A stretch of 64,000 bases of DNA from Rufibacter sediminis (GTDB taxonomy: Bacteria > Bacteroidota > Bacteroidia > Cytophagales > Hymenobacteraceae). Shown one piece after another: positions 33,009-42,874 of this stretch; position 1 is the stretch's first letter, and every line of letters begins with the position of its first letter. The stretch covers positions 1 through 64,000 of the forward strand of contig NZ_JACOAF010000033.1 in the NCBI RefSeq assembly GCF_014269285.1, in the 5' to 3' direction. Both the position numbers and the translations under genes were made by a program. The notes beneath the pieces were generated by a model. It saw only the letters and a list, made by a program, of their open reading frames with translations. It did not search any database and was not told where the DNA came from.

Positions 33009-36000
33009 TTAAAACCCAAATTGAACACCCACTGAGAAAATTCTCAAGGCAGGATACTGGCCGTTGTCTAGTCCACGCTCAAAGATGTTCACCCCCACTA
33101 TGTCTGGGTCTAATCCGGTGTATTTGGTGAACGTGAACAGGTTCTGGCCGCTGAGGCTTACCCTGGCAGATTGCAACCCGATGCCTTGCAAAAGAGCCGC
33201 TGGCAACGTGTACCCCACTTCCAGGTTTCTCAAGCGCAGGTAAGAGCCGTCTTCCAGCCAGCGGTCGGTGTCAGGTCTGGCGTTGTACTGAATGCCCTGG
33301 TCTGTGTTCCCGAACCCGATCCTAGGATCTTCTGTCCCGGTGTTAGTGGGGGTCCAGGGCGAGTAATCGCTGCGGTAAGAGGCGTTTTCATTTCCGCGGT
33401 CGGTCCAGTAGCGCGGGCGGTTATAGATCTGGTTGCCGGCCACGCCGTACCATTGCATAGAGAAACTGAAGTTGTTGTAAGAGGCATTGAACACTACGCC
33501 CCCCTGAATGTCTGGCCATGGGCTACCAACATAGGTTCTATCTTTATCCACGTCCAGCACGCCATTGCCGTCCACATCCACGTACCGGATGTCGCCGGGC
33601 TTGGCCCAGGGCTGCACGCCGTGCGCCGCCACTTCTTCCTGGGTCTGGAAAATACCGTCGGTCTTCAGCACGTACCACTCCCCAATGGCCCGTCCTACCT
33701 GGGTACGGGCATCTCCCCGCTGAATGTAGGTCCGGCCTTCTCCCAGGTTACCCAGTTCCAACACTTCGTTTTTGATGTGGGTGAGGTTGACGCTTAAGTC
33801 CCACTTTAATGGCTTCTCCGCGCTGCGCAAAGTGGTGGTCAGTTCTATCCCTTTGTTTTGCAGGGAGGCGGCATTCACGGGCGGCTCGCTGGTAGTACCT
33901 GCCGGGGCGGCGTTACCGGTGGTAAGCGGCACCGGCAAATTGGTCAGCACATCTTCGGTTTTGGAGATGAAATACTCAGCCGTTACGCTCAACCGGTTGT
34001 TGAGGAAAGCCGCATCTACCCCAAAGTTGGTGGTTTTCTTTTCTTCCCAGTGCAGGTTTGGGTTAGCTAACTGGATGTTGATGGCACCGGGAGCAATTGT
34101 TTGCTCGGGTCCAAACACGGCTCTCGGGAAAGGACTGATCCGGCCAAAATATTGGAAAGGCGAAAGTACCTCACTGTTCCCCAGCGCCCCGTAGGAAGCC
34201 CTCAGTTTCAAATCACTCACCAAGGGCAGATTGAAGAAAGGCTCCTCGCTCACCCGCCAGGCCACGGACACAGACGGGAAATTCCCCCACCGGTAATTAG
34301 GCCCGAAGCGGGAATCGCCGTCTCTTCTGAACGAGGCGCTCAGCAGATATCTGTCGGCGAAGCTGTAGTTGACCCGACCTAAATAGCCCAGAATAGCCCA
34401 TTCATTCCGGTAACTGCCCACAATGGGGTTATCGCCTTGGTTTAAGACCGTGTAGTACTGACCAGACGAGTTGAACGGAAGGTTTTGTTTCTGGCCGTAG
34501 ATCTGATCATACCGGAATTTCTGATTACTTACCCCGGCAACGGCACTGAGACGGTGCTCCCCAAATTCGCGCTCAAAGTTCACGGTGTGCTCAAACAAGG
34601 TGGAAAGAAACTGAGCCCTGTTTTCATCGGCGGTAGCCAGCACGTTGGGCGTACTCTGCCTTACCACGCCCGGCCGGCGGAATCCTCTGAAATTATCGAA
34701 ACTAGACTCTAACCCTACGTTGAACTTGTACGCTAATCCTTCCAATATCTCAAACTGCACAAAGGCGTTTCCTCTGGCTCTGTAGTTGTACTGGTCACGC
34801 TGCAACAGATTCTGCAAGGCTACCGGGTTTACGCCAAAGGTGTTGGCAAACGTCTGGTCACCGATGGCCCACCCCTCGGGGTTGCTTGGCCCTACGTACC
34901 GGCTTCCTTGGATAGGCATGGTGGGCAGCATCCGGAGCATTTCTACCAAGGGATCTCCTTCCAGATAATCATCCTGGGTATAGGAAAACAGGAAGAACTC
35001 GCCAAAGGAGAACCGGCCCCGCTCCCCGGTGGTATTCACCCTGAAATTGGCCCGCTCAAAGCTGTTGTCAATGATGGTGCCTTTGTTTTTGAAGTAGTTT
35101 CCGGAAACCAGATACGTTCCGGTGGCGCTACCGCCCGAAAGGCTCAGGTTATAATCCTGAGTAGAGCCGGTGCGCATCAAGGCCTCTTGCCAGTCAGTAT
35201 CCACATTGGCGTCAAACTCCGTTGACACGCTGGTCTGCGGCGCGAGCCCCACATTGGTGTAGGCCTGGCGGTTCAGCTCGGCAAATTCAGCGCTGTTCTT
35301 CAGATCCCATCGTTTTCTGAACTGCTGGATACCGGTTTTCACGCTGCCGGCAATCTGCAGCGGGCCTTCCTTCCCTTTGCGGGTAGTGATGATGATAACC
35401 CCGTTGGCGGCTCTTGACCCATAAATAGCCGCCGCCGACGCATCTTTCAACACCTGAATGGTCTCAATGTCATTGGGGTTAAAGTCTGGGGTAGCGTTGG
35501 ACAGCATGCCGTCAATCACATACAGCGGCTCATTGGCCCCGAAGGTACCGGTCCCCCTGATGTCTATCTTGGCACCTGCCCCCGGCGCTCCGGTGGTTCT
35601 TACCGTTACCCCGGCGGCCAAGCCCTGCAGTGACTCGGCCACCGTGTTAGCGGTAACCCGGCGGGCATCACTGGCATCTACCACCGACACGGCGCCCGTT
35701 AAGTCTTCCTTCCGTACGGTCTGGTAGCCAATCACCACTACTTCGTTCAGGGTTTGTTCATCTGGCTGCAAGGTCATGTTCACCGTTGCCTGACCTGAGA
35801 TAGGGACCTCCTGTGAGATGAACCCGATGTAAGAGAAGACAAGAGTGCCGTTTTCCTGCCCGCTGGCCAAAGAAAGCGAGTAATTGCCGCTGGCGTCTGT
35901 AGAAGCCCCGTTGCTGGTTCCTTTCACCAGCACGGTAACGCCCGCCAGCCCTTCTCCCTGCGCACTTATCACTCTTCCTGAAACTGTTCGTCCTTGCGCC

Positions 36001-36131
36001 TGGGCTTCATAGGCAAAGGAACCCACCAGCAAGCAGACCGATAGCAAAAAGAGCCAGCAACTGATCTTCCCGCGCTCCTGGCGCCGAAACTCAAACCCTG
36101 ACTCAACTTCTTGGGGTAACTTTTTTTTCAT
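33009..36131 (-). CDS. SusC/RagA-family TonB-linked outer-membrane transporter
   Basis: The 1040-residue transporter imports oligosaccharides with SusD using TonB energy. After a signal sequence (hydrophobic core about residues 25-42, ending YEAQAQ) it has a carboxypeptidase-regulatory-like domain (GRVISAQGEGLAGVTVLVKG), the SusC plug (VVIGYQTVRKEDLTGAVSVV; IDIRGTGTFGANEPLYVIDG; AAIYGSRAANGVIIITTRKG) and a large beta-barrel ending RIFSVGVQFGF. It heads the minus-strand polysaccharide operon. No regulator (SusR, hybrid two-component or anti-sigma gene) lies in the window, so control must come from elsewhere. Confidence 0.97.
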   Translation of the reverse strand: MKKKLPQEVESGFEFRRQERGKISCWLFLLSVCLLVGSFAYEAQAQGRTVSGRVISAQGEGLAGVTVLVKGTSNGASTDASGNYSLSLASGQENGTLVFSYIGFISQEVPISGQATVNMTLQPDEQTLNEVVVIGYQTVRKEDLTGAVSVVDASDARRVTANTVAESLQGLAAGVTVRTTGAPGAGAKIDIRGTGTFGANEPLYVIDGMLSNATPDFNPNDIETIQVLKDASAAAIYGSRAANGVIIITTRKGKEGPLQIAGSVKTGIQQFRKRWDLKNSAEFAELNRQAYTNVGLAPQTSVSTEFDANVDTDWQEALMRTGSTQDYNLSLSGGSATGTYLVSGNYFKNKGTIIDNSFERANFRVNTTGERGRFSFGEFFLFSYTQDDYLEGDPLVEMLRMLPTMPIQGSRYVGPSNPEGWAIGDQTFANTFGVNPVALQNLLQRDQYNYRARGNAFVQFEILEGLAYKFNVGLESSFDNFRGFRRPGVVRQSTPNVLATADENRAQFLSTLFEHTVNFEREFGEHRLSAVAGVSNQKFRYDQIYGQKQNLPFNSSGQYYTVLNQGDNPIVGSYRNEWAILGYLGRVNYSFADRYLLSASFRRDGDSRFGPNYRWGNFPSVSVAWRVSEEPFFNLPLVSDLKLRASYGALGNSEVLSPFQYFGRISPFPRAVFGPEQTIAPGAINIQLANPNLHWEEKKTTNFGVDAAFLNNRLSVTAEYFISKTEDVLTNLPVPLTTGNAAPAGTTSEPPVNAASLQNKGIELTTTLRSAEKPLKWDLSVNLTHIKNEVLELGNLGEGRTYIQRGDARTQVGRAIGEWYVLKTDGIFQTQEEVAAHGVQPWAKPGDIRYVDVDGNGVLDVDKDRTYVGSPWPDIQGGVVFNASYNNFSFSMQWYGVAGNQIYNRPRYWTDRGNENASYRSDYSPWTPTNTGTEDPRIGFGNTDQGIQYNARPDTDRWLEDGSYLRLRNLEVGYTLPAALLQGIGLQSARVSLSGQNLFTFTKYTGLDPDIVGVNIFERGLDNGQYPALRIFSVGVQFGF

Positions 36132-36988
36132 GTACGGAGTGTTAAAAGTTAAGAAAGCGATTCACTTCAGAGATACACTTGGTTGGTCTTCCCAACTGAC
36201 TGGCAGCTGTGCCTTATGTTTATAAAATTGTAAAAATTATATATTAAAACACATCACATATTTACAAATTGGCAATTATATATCCTATACAGTCACGTCT
36301 TAAAATCAGAACTTATTTAACAATTCAAGTATTTATACCTACTATTCAGTATAAGATACTCAACAAACAAATTATAAAAAGACGTTTAATTGCCATTTTC
36401 ACAAAAACATACCTAAAACGTCAAATTAACACTTTAACAAACCTATTTACAGTTGCAAGAGGCAAGCTCTGCATCAGGAAAAGCACACTATTGTGGTCAG
36501 CACAAGATGACCACACCTCAATAGAAACACAGGTGGGCGGGCGGTAAATGCCTCTCAGCAGCAATGCTATCCTAGAAATGCCAAGCGTGACCTGGAAAGC
36601 CGCAGAACAGAACGGCGCCCTCAATCAGGCAAAGCGAACAGGCTTAAAGTCAGAAAAGAGCTATTGAAGCGAAGAGGCCTTGCACGTCTGCGGAAAATGG
36701 ACCATAAGCAAGGCTGAATCTTTGTCACCTTGACCAGAAAGAAGCAGCACAACGCATGGAGAGGCGGCAGACGACAAGAATTGCTTGTTCAGTCCTGTAA
36801 AAGAAAGAGTTGCCGGAACCCGGCTGAAAAGCCTTCTGACGTGAGCATGGCCTGCCGCCGACAAGAATCACAAAGGCAACCCGGGAAACAGCAATTTCTT
36901 GCAGGAAGATTATAAAAGATATTAAATTAAGCGATAACTTCACCCTGCATACATCTGCTTCAACAAACAAACCTTTACTCTCCGTTTT
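36132..36988. other. 857-nt divergent gap between susC and the symporter
   Basis: No convincing gene. Positions 36200-36440 are strongly AT-rich; 36530-36900 have normal composition but only short, unbiased ORFs. It must hold the promoters of both the polysaccharide operon and the galactose operon. I found no clear -33/-7 pair; TACATCTG near 36951 is the nearest -7-like element for the symporter. Confidence 0.5.
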
Positions 36989-38626
36989 ATGGGTCTACAA
37001 ACAATTGACTACATTGTCTTCCTCACTTACTTCTTTATCGTCTCGGGCTACGGTTACTGGATTTACCGGCAGAAAAAAGGCGAAAAGATGGATTCCAAGG
37101 ATTACTTCCTGGCAGAAGGCTCCCTGACCTGGTGGGCCATCGGGGCTTCCCTCATCGCTTCTAACATCTCTGCGGAGCAGTTTATCGGGATGTCCGGTTC
37201 TGGTTTCGCCATGGGACTTGCCATCTCCACTTATGAGTGGATGGCCGCTCTTACCCTGATAGTGGTGGCGGTCTTCTTCATTCCTATTTATCTGAAGAAC
37301 AAGATCTACACCATGCCGCAGTTCTTATCGCAACGGTACAACGATGCGGTGAGTACCATCATGGCGGTTTTCTGGCTGCTGGTGTATGTGTTTGTAAACC
37401 TTTCCTCTATCCTGTACCTGGGAGCTTTGGCCATTGAAACCATCACGGGCATTGACTTCTACTACTGTATGTACGGTTGCGCCATTTTCGCGATTTTCAT
37501 TACCCTGGGCGGGATGAAAGTGATTGGTTACACAGACGTGATCCAGGTGTTTGTGCTGGTATTAGGAGGTTTAGCCACTACGTACCTTGCCTTGGATCTG
37601 GTATCTGACCAATTGGGCGGTACCGGCGCCTGGGACGGCTTGGGCTTCCTGCGCAAAGAAGCCGCTGACCACTTCAGTATGATTCTTTCTGAAGGCGAGA
37701 TCATGATCCCGAACGGCGAAGGCGGCACCCGCGATGCCTACATGGATTTACCGGGACTTTCTGTCCTGATTGGCGGGATGTGGATTGTGAACCTGAACTA
37801 CTGGGGCTGTAACCAGTACATCACGCAGCGCGCGTTAGGCGCCGACCTGAACACCGCCCGTAGCGGCCTTTTGTTCGCAGCCTTCCTGAAACTGATGATG
37901 CCTGTGATTGTGGTATTGCCAGGTATTGCAGCGTATGTGTTGCACAAAAATGGCTTGTTCCAGGCCGAGATGGCCAATGAGTTAGGCCACGTAAAACCAG
38001 ACCACGCGTATCCGGTATTGTTGAACCTGTTGCCGGTTGGCTTGAAAGGTCTGTCTTTCGCGGCGTTAACGGCGGCTATTGTGGCTTCTCTGGCTGGCAA
38101 GGCAAACAGTATCTCTACCATCTTCACCCTGGACATCTACCGCAAGTTCTTCAACAAGAACGCTTCTGAGACCAGACTGGTGAACTTCGGTAAAATCACG
38201 GTGGTGGTTTCCTTCATCATCGCCATCTTGGTGGCTCCCATTCTGCGTAACCTGGACCAGGCGTTCCAGTACATTCAGGAGTACACCGGCTTTATCTCTC
38301 CGGGGGTATTTGCCATTTTCGCGCTGGGCTTCTTCTGGAAACGCACCACTTCGGCGGCGGCTTTAACGGCGGCGGTGTTAACCATTCCGCTTTCCACCTT
38401 CCTGAAGTTCATGTACCCAGAGATTCCGTTCCTGGACCGCATGGGCATTGTGTTTGTCATCTGTCTGGTCTTGATGATTCTCATCACCTTATTTGATTCT
38501 AAAAGCAAGACCAACCCCAAAGGACTGGAGATTGACTCTTCCATGTTCAAGACCACCACTACCTTTGCCGTATTATCAGTGTTAGTCTGCGGAATTCTGG
38601 CGGCACTTTACATTATTTTCTGGTAA
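36989..38626 (+). CDS. Sodium/sugar symporter (SSS family, SGLT-like)
   Basis: The 545-residue inner-membrane protein has about 14 hydrophobic segments and SSS signatures: SNISAEQFIGMSGSGFAMGL, YEWMAALTLIVVAVFF, YTMPQFLSQRYN, VNLNYWGCNQYITQRALGA and FAALTAAIVASLAGKANSIS. The overall pattern is that of the Vibrio Na+/galactose transporter group. The next genes are galK and galT on the same strand, so galactose is the most likely substrate (inference). It is divergent from the polysaccharide locus. Confidence 0.92.
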   Translation: MGLQTIDYIVFLTYFFIVSGYGYWIYRQKKGEKMDSKDYFLAEGSLTWWAIGASLIASNISAEQFIGMSGSGFAMGLAISTYEWMAALTLIVVAVFFIPIYLKNKIYTMPQFLSQRYNDAVSTIMAVFWLLVYVFVNLSSILYLGALAIETITGIDFYYCMYGCAIFAIFITLGGMKVIGYTDVIQVFVLVLGGLATTYLALDLVSDQLGGTGAWDGLGFLRKEAADHFSMILSEGEIMIPNGEGGTRDAYMDLPGLSVLIGGMWIVNLNYWGCNQYITQRALGADLNTARSGLLFAAFLKLMMPVIVVLPGIAAYVLHKNGLFQAEMANELGHVKPDHAYPVLLNLLPVGLKGLSFAALTAAIVASLAGKANSISTIFTLDIYRKFFNKNASETRLVNFGKITVVVSFIIAILVAPILRNLDQAFQYIQEYTGFISPGVFAIFALGFFWKRTTSAAALTAAVLTIPLSTFLKFMYPEIPFLDRMGIVFVICLVLMILITLFDSKSKTNPKGLEIDSSMFKTTTTFAVLSVLVCGILAALYIIFW

Positions 38627-38662
38627 GAAGGGCCTCCCTATCTAAAGGCTTTTATTTTCGTT

Positions 38663-38699
38663 TATTTTTGAGGCATAGCATTTTCCGAAATGCTATGCC
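38663..38699 (+). promoter_or_regulatory. galK -7 box followed by a perfect hairpin
   Basis: TATTTTTG (38663-38670) matches the -7 consensus, and directly after it GGCATAGCATTT and AAATGCTATGCC form a perfect 12-bp stem around TCCG (38672-38699), 21 nt before the galK ATG. The palindrome would cover the transcription start and early leader, so it could be an operator, an attenuator or a terminator of the symporter transcript. Confidence 0.45.
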
Positions 38700-38720
38700 T
38701 TTACTCTTAAAAATGACAAG

Positions 38721-39887
38721 ATGGTAGAAGACATTGTAGCCAAATTCAAAGAGCTATACAAATCAGAGCCAGTGGTGGCCCGGTCACCCGGCCGGGTAAA
38801 CCTCATTGGAGAGCACACAGACTATAATGAAGGCTTTGTGTTGCCGGCGGCAATCAACAAGGAAATCTATTTCGCAATTGCGCCCAACGGCACCCAAACC
38901 ATGCGGGCCCACGCCTTTGATTTGGAAGAGAGTGCAGAATTTGACCTCACCAACGTGCAGCGCACCAACGTAGGCTGGGCGAATTACCTGCTGGGCGTGG
39001 TGGCGCAGCTGCAAAAAGCCAACTATGAGGTAAAAGGTTTTGATCTGGTGTTTGGGGGCAACATTCCCATTGGCGCGGGTCTCTCCTCCTCGGCGGCGGT
39101 AGAATGTGGCTTGGCGTACGCGCTCAACTACTTGTACGCGTACGGCATAGAACGTTTTGACATGGTGAAGATGGCCCAGAAAGCCGAGCACGAGTATGCG
39201 CTGGTGATGTGCGGCATCATGGACCAGTTCGCCAGCATGTTCGGGAAGCACAACCACGTGGTAAAACTGGACTGCCGCTCTCTGGAGTATCAGTACTATC
39301 CCTTCAACATTGACGACTACCGCATTGTACTCTGCGATACGCAGGTGAAGCATTCTCTGGCCTCGTCTGAGTACAACACCCGTCGGCAGGAATGCGAAAC
39401 CGGCGTGGCGCTTCTCCGGAAACATTACCCGCAGATCCACAGCCTGCGAGACGTGACCCTGGAGATGCTGACGCAACACCAGGCAGAGTTTGACCCGGTG
39501 GTATACCGCCGCTGCACCTATGTGGTGAAAGAAAACCTGCGGGTAGAGGAAGCCTGCCAGGACCTGGAGCGCGGAGATCTGGCCGCCTTCGGGCAGAAGA
39601 TGTTCGCTTCGCACCAGGGGCTGCAACATGACTACGAGGTAAGTTGCCCCGAGCTGGACTTCCTGGCCGACCAGGCGAGAGAATCAGACGCGGTGCTGGG
39701 TGCCCGCATGATGGGCGGCGGCTTTGGAGGCTGCACCATCAACCTGGTGAAACTGGAGAAACTGGACGAATTCACCCGCCACATGACCGAGGCGTACCAG
39801 AAGGAATACAACATCGCCCTGAAAACCTACGTGGCCGAAATTGTGGACGGTAGCAGCCTGGTGCCCGTTGATTTCTCCAAGCGCTAG
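38721..39887 (+). CDS. galK: Galactokinase
   Basis: GalK phosphorylates galactose to galactose-1-phosphate, the first step of the Leloir pathway. The 388-residue protein has the GHMP-kinase motifs: the galactokinase signature GRVNLIGEHTDYNEGFVLP (residues 24-42), the ATP-binding PIGAGLSSSAAVE near residue 117, the base region CGIMDQFASMFG with its Asp, and the third motif ARMMGGGFGGCTINLV near residue 330. Length is typical. It follows the symporter by 94 nt and precedes galT by 39 nt. Confidence 0.97.
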   Translation: MVEDIVAKFKELYKSEPVVARSPGRVNLIGEHTDYNEGFVLPAAINKEIYFAIAPNGTQTMRAHAFDLEESAEFDLTNVQRTNVGWANYLLGVVAQLQKANYEVKGFDLVFGGNIPIGAGLSSSAAVECGLAYALNYLYAYGIERFDMVKMAQKAEHEYALVMCGIMDQFASMFGKHNHVVKLDCRSLEYQYYPFNIDDYRIVLCDTQVKHSLASSEYNTRRQECETGVALLRKHYPQIHSLRDVTLEMLTQHQAEFDPVVYRRCTYVVKENLRVEEACQDLERGDLAAFGQKMFASHQGLQHDYEVSCPELDFLADQARESDAVLGARMMGGGFGGCTINLVKLEKLDEFTRHMTEAYQKEYNIALKTYVAEIVDGSSLVPVDFSKR

Positions 39888-39926
39888 CACCTGAACGTAT
39901 CCACGCCTCACTTACCCCAAGAAACT

Positions 39927-40952
39927 ATGAGTACATTTGATATCACCGAGCACTCGCACCGCCGTTTTAACCAGCTGCTGGGCGAGTGGGTACTGGTGTC
40001 GCCGCACCGCTCCAAGCGCCCTTGGCAGGGGCAGCAGGAAACCACCGAGAAAGACAGCCGCCCGGCGTTTGACCCTACCTGCTACCTGTGCCCCGGCAAT
40101 GTGCGCGCCAACGGCGAGAAGAACCCAGATTATCCTTCCACCTTCGTGTTCGTGAACGATTTCGCGGCCCTGCAGGCCGAGAGCCCTTCCGGTTCCTTTG
40201 AGAAACAGGGCTTATTGAGAGCCGAAAGCGAGCGCGGCATCTGCAAAGTGATCTGCTTCTCGCCCCGCCACGACCTCACGCTCTCTGACATGGAAACCAC
40301 CGAGATCAGGAAAGTAGTGGACCTGTGGCAGGAGCAGTACCTGGAACTGGGCGCGCTGGAGGAGATTGGCTACGTGCAAATCTTCGAGAACAAGGGCAGC
40401 GTGATGGGCAGCAGCAACCCGCACCCGCACGGCCAGATCTGGGCCCAGAGCTCGGTGCCCGGCGAACCCGCCAAGGAAACCGAGCAACAGGAAGCCTACT
40501 TCCAGCAGCACGGCCGCAGCCTGCTCTCTGATTACCTGGCCCTGGAACTGGAAGAGAAAACCCGTTTGGTGGTGGAGAACGAGCACTTTGTGGCGCTGGT
40601 GCCCTTCTGGGCCGTCTGGCCGTTTGAGACCATCGTGATTCCGCGCCGGCACTTCGGGCACCTGGGCCAGATCACAGATGAGGAGAAAGACGCTTACGCG
40701 GATACCATGAAACGCCTCTCCTCGGTGTACGACAAACTCTTCAACACGTCGTTCCCGTACTCGGCGGGTATTCACCAGAGCCCCACCGATGGCAAAGACT
40801 ATCCGGGCTGGCACCTGCACATGCACTTTTACCCGCCGCTCTTGCGCTCGGCTACGGTGAAGAAATTCATGGTAGGCTACGAGCTCATGGCTGATCCGCA
40901 ACGCGACATCACCCCAGAAAGCGCCGCCGACCGCTTAAGAGGTTTGTTATAA
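39927..40952 (+). CDS. galT: UDP-glucose--hexose-1-phosphate uridylyltransferase
   Basis: GalT exchanges galactose-1-phosphate with UDP-glucose to give UDP-galactose and glucose-1-phosphate. The 341-residue HIT-superfamily enzyme shows a metal-binding [16 protein letters not shown], the catalytic [14 protein letters not shown] (nucleophilic His in HPHGQ near residue 168) and the second-half [14 protein letters not shown]. It is the last gene of the galactose operon; galE and galM are not in the window. A P36 palindrome begins 5 nt after the stop. Confidence 0.97.
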   Translation: MSTFDITEHSHRRFNQLLGEWVLVSPHRSKRPWQGQQETTEKDSRPAFDPTCYLCPGNVRANGEKNPDYPSTFVFVNDFAALQAESPSGSFEKQGLLRAESERGICKVICFSPRHDLTLSDMETTEIRKVVDLWQEQYLELGALEEIGYVQIFENKGSVMGSSNPHPHGQIWAQSSVPGEPAKETEQQEAYFQQHGRSLLSDYLALELEEKTRLVVENEHFVALVPFWAVWPFETIVIPRRHFGHLGQITDEEKDAYADTMKRLSSVYDKLFNTSFPYSAGIHQSPTDGKDYPGWHLHMHFYPPLLRSATVKKFMVGYELMADPQRDITPESAADRLRGLL

Positions 40953-40957
40953 TCCCT

Positions 40958-40993
40958 GTTTCGGGCCTGTTTTCACCAAAACAGGCCCGAAAC
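40958..40993. repeat. P36 palindrome, copy 15
   Basis: Fully paired arms GTTTCGGGCCTG and CAGGCCCGAAAC, 5 nt after the galT stop. Confidence 0.9.
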
Positions 40994-40998
40994 TTTCC

Positions 40999-41069
40999 GT
41001 AGGGGCAATCCCTTGTGGTTGCCCTAACGCGGTTAGCGTAAAAGGGCAACCACAAGGGATTGCCCCTAC
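40999..41069. repeat. GTAGGGGCAATCCC-type inverted repeat, copy 2
   Basis: The arms repeat those at 25464-25538 base for base over about 26 nt; the spacer differs and contains its own small hairpin (CTAACGC and GCGTAA around GGTTA). It again abuts a P36 copy. Confidence 0.75.
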
Positions 41070-41173
41070 TAAGGCTCGGATTTACTTCCGTGGCTCTAGA
41101 AATTTTCTATAAAGAATGCACGGAAGTAAATCCGCGCCAAAGCGGGACCTGTTCTAGGTCTGTCATGATTCTT

Positions 41174-41209
41174 GTTTCGGGCCTGTTTTGCCTAAAACAG
41201 TGCCGAAAC
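41174..41209. repeat. P36 palindrome, copy 16
   Basis: Arms GTTTCGGGCCTG and CAGTGCCGAAAC, extended outward by CTT/AAG. Confidence 0.8.
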
Positions 41210-41233
41210 AAGAACTCTTGAAACGTCAACAAA

Positions 41234-41265
41234 GAAAGCACCCAAGCTACGGTTTGGGTGCTTTC
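41234..41265 (+). terminator. Hairpin downstream of the galactose operon
   Basis: GAAAGCACCCAA pairs perfectly with TTGGGTGCTTTC around a 7-nt loop. It lies about 280 nt after galT and 140 nt before the next gene; with a weak T-rich tail it may be a terminator. Confidence 0.5.
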
Positions 41266-41305
41266 TGCTTTCAACTCATCTGCATAATCACTCCTTGGGT
41301 TTTAC

Positions 41306-41341
41306 GTTTTGGGCCTATTTTTCAGAAAACAGGCCCAAAAC
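41306..41341. repeat. P36 palindrome, copy 17
   Basis: Arms GTTTTGGGCCTA and CAGGCCCAAAAC, 65 nt upstream of the beta-CASP gene. It is the third copy in the 454-nt gap 40953-41406. Confidence 0.85.
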
Positions 41342-41406
41342 GGCTTTTGCTGTATCTGAATAAACTGGGGGCCGTACAACTCCCACCTATTCAGAAGAGA
41401 CTTTCT

Positions 41407-42774
41407 ATGACCATATCATTTTACGGCGCGGCCCAGACCGTGACCGGCAGCAAACACCTCATCACGCTGGAGAACGGCAAACGCATTCTGCTGGACTGCG
41501 GCATGACCCAGGGCATGGGCGACAAAACCGAGGAACGGAACCGCTCCTTCGACTTTGAGCCCGAGAACCTGACCTGCCTCATCCTCTCGCACGCGCACAT
41601 TGACCATTCCGGGCTCATTCCGCTGCTGGTGCGGGAAGGCTACAGCGGACCAATTTACTGCACGCCGCCCACGCTGGCGCTCTGCGAACTGCTCCTCCGT
41701 GACAGCGCCCGAATTCAGCAAAGCAACGGGAACGGCAGCACTCCGCCGCTGTATTCTGAGGAAGACGCCGAGCAGGCCATCCGGCAGTTTGTCACCGTGC
41801 CCTACGACGAGCCTTATAAAATAGACGAAGACATTGAACTGCTCTTCACCGACACCGGCCACGTACTGGGCAGCGCCGCCATCAACCTGAAACTGCAGGA
41901 CGAAGGCCGGGAGCGCACCCTCTGTTTCAGCGGCGACATCGGGCGGTTCGCCAACCGGATCCTGAACCCGCCGCAGCCCTTTCCGCAGGCCGAGATCATC
42001 ATCTGCGAGTCTACCTACGGCAACCGCGTGCACGACAGCCTGGAGAACACCGAGGAGCGCCTCCAAAAGATTGTGCAGGAAGTCTGCGTGGAACGGCAAG
42101 GCAAACTGCTGATCCCGGCCTTCAGCATCGGGCGCACGCAGGAACTGATCTACTCGCTGAACTACCTCGCCGAGGAAGGCCGCCTGCCCGAGGTGAAAGT
42201 GTTTGTGGACAGTCCGCTCTCCGTCTACGCCACGGACATCATGCGCGACAACCCGCAGTACTTCCGGGACACCATGCAGGAGTATCTCAAAGAAGACCCG
42301 GACCCGTTCGGGTTTCCGCAGCTGACCTATATCACCGAGGTGGATGACTCCAAGGAACTGAACAAGATAGACGAACCTTGCGTGATCATCTCCTCCTCGG
42401 GCATGATGGAAGCGGGCCGCATTCAGCACCACCTCAAAACCAACTTGTCAGACCCCAACAGCGCGGTCCTGATCACGGGCTACTGCGAGCCCTCCACGCT
42501 GGGCGGCAAACTGATGAACGGGGCGGAGAAAGTGTACATCATGGGCGATGAGGTAGACGTGCAAGCCGAGATGCTGATCATGAAGGAATACAGCGCCCAC
42601 GCGGATTACGGCGACATTGCCAAGTTCCTGCACTGCCAGGACAAAGAGCAAATCCAGCGCATTTTCCTGGTCCACGGCGAAAAATCCGTCATGGGCCAGC
42701 TGCGCGATGACTTGACAGAACTGGGTTACCAGAACATCGAAATCCCCGAGTTCCGGCTGTCTTACGTGGTATAA
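41407..42774 (+). CDS. Beta-CASP metallo-beta-lactamase-fold RNA hydrolase
   Basis: The 455-residue protein starts at the ATG at 41407 (the frame extends to 41188 but through repeats). It has the metallo-beta-lactamase zinc motif SHAHIDHSG near residue 66, the Asp motif FSGDIGRF, and the beta-CASP features ESTYGNR, VDSPLSVYATDIM, ISSSGMMEAGR and a final EYSAHADYGDI. This combination is characteristic of RNA-cleaving enzymes of the CPSF73/RNase J superfamily (YSH1/Cft2-like). A role in RNA processing or decay is expected from the family; the target is not known. Confidence 0.93.
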   Translation: MTISFYGAAQTVTGSKHLITLENGKRILLDCGMTQGMGDKTEERNRSFDFEPENLTCLILSHAHIDHSGLIPLLVREGYSGPIYCTPPTLALCELLLRDSARIQQSNGNGSTPPLYSEEDAEQAIRQFVTVPYDEPYKIDEDIELLFTDTGHVLGSAAINLKLQDEGRERTLCFSGDIGRFANRILNPPQPFPQAEIIICESTYGNRVHDSLENTEERLQKIVQEVCVERQGKLLIPAFSIGRTQELIYSLNYLAEEGRLPEVKVFVDSPLSVYATDIMRDNPQYFRDTMQEYLKEDPDPFGFPQLTYITEVDDSKELNKIDEPCVIISSSGMMEAGRIQHHLKTNLSDPNSAVLITGYCEPSTLGGKLMNGAEKVYIMGDEVDVQAEMLIMKEYSAHADYGDIAKFLHCQDKEQIQRIFLVHGEKSVMGQLRDDLTELGYQNIEIPEFRLSYVV

Positions 42775-42792
42775 GAACCTCACTTAAACCAG

Positions 42793-42839
42793 AAAAGCGT
42801 TTAGGGGCCGTTTTCTTAAAACGGCTCCTAAACGCTTTT
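42793..42839 (+). terminator. Terminator built on P36 palindrome, copy 18
   Basis: The P36 core (42799-42833, arms GTTTAGGGGCCG and CGGCTCCTAAAC) is extended outward by AAAAGC and GCTTTT, ending in a T-run, 19 nt after the beta-CASP stop. This copy satisfies the form of an intrinsic terminator. Confidence 0.75.
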
Positions 42840-42874
42840 TCGTTTCTCTTCTTTCCTCCGTCGGCTGGCTTCCA

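Noticed and set aside
36661-36970. Short minus-strand frames in the susC/symporter gap
   Set aside because: Overlapping frames in several phases with no bias; the region is better read as regulatory or non-coding.
36132-36988. Riboswitch or hybrid two-component remnant upstream of susC
   Set aside because: I found neither a conserved RNA pattern nor protein-like frames; nothing supports it.
41188-41406. Longer N-terminus for the beta-CASP hydrolase
   Set aside because: The extension is translated from P36 repeats and a hairpin; homology begins at the ATG at 41407.
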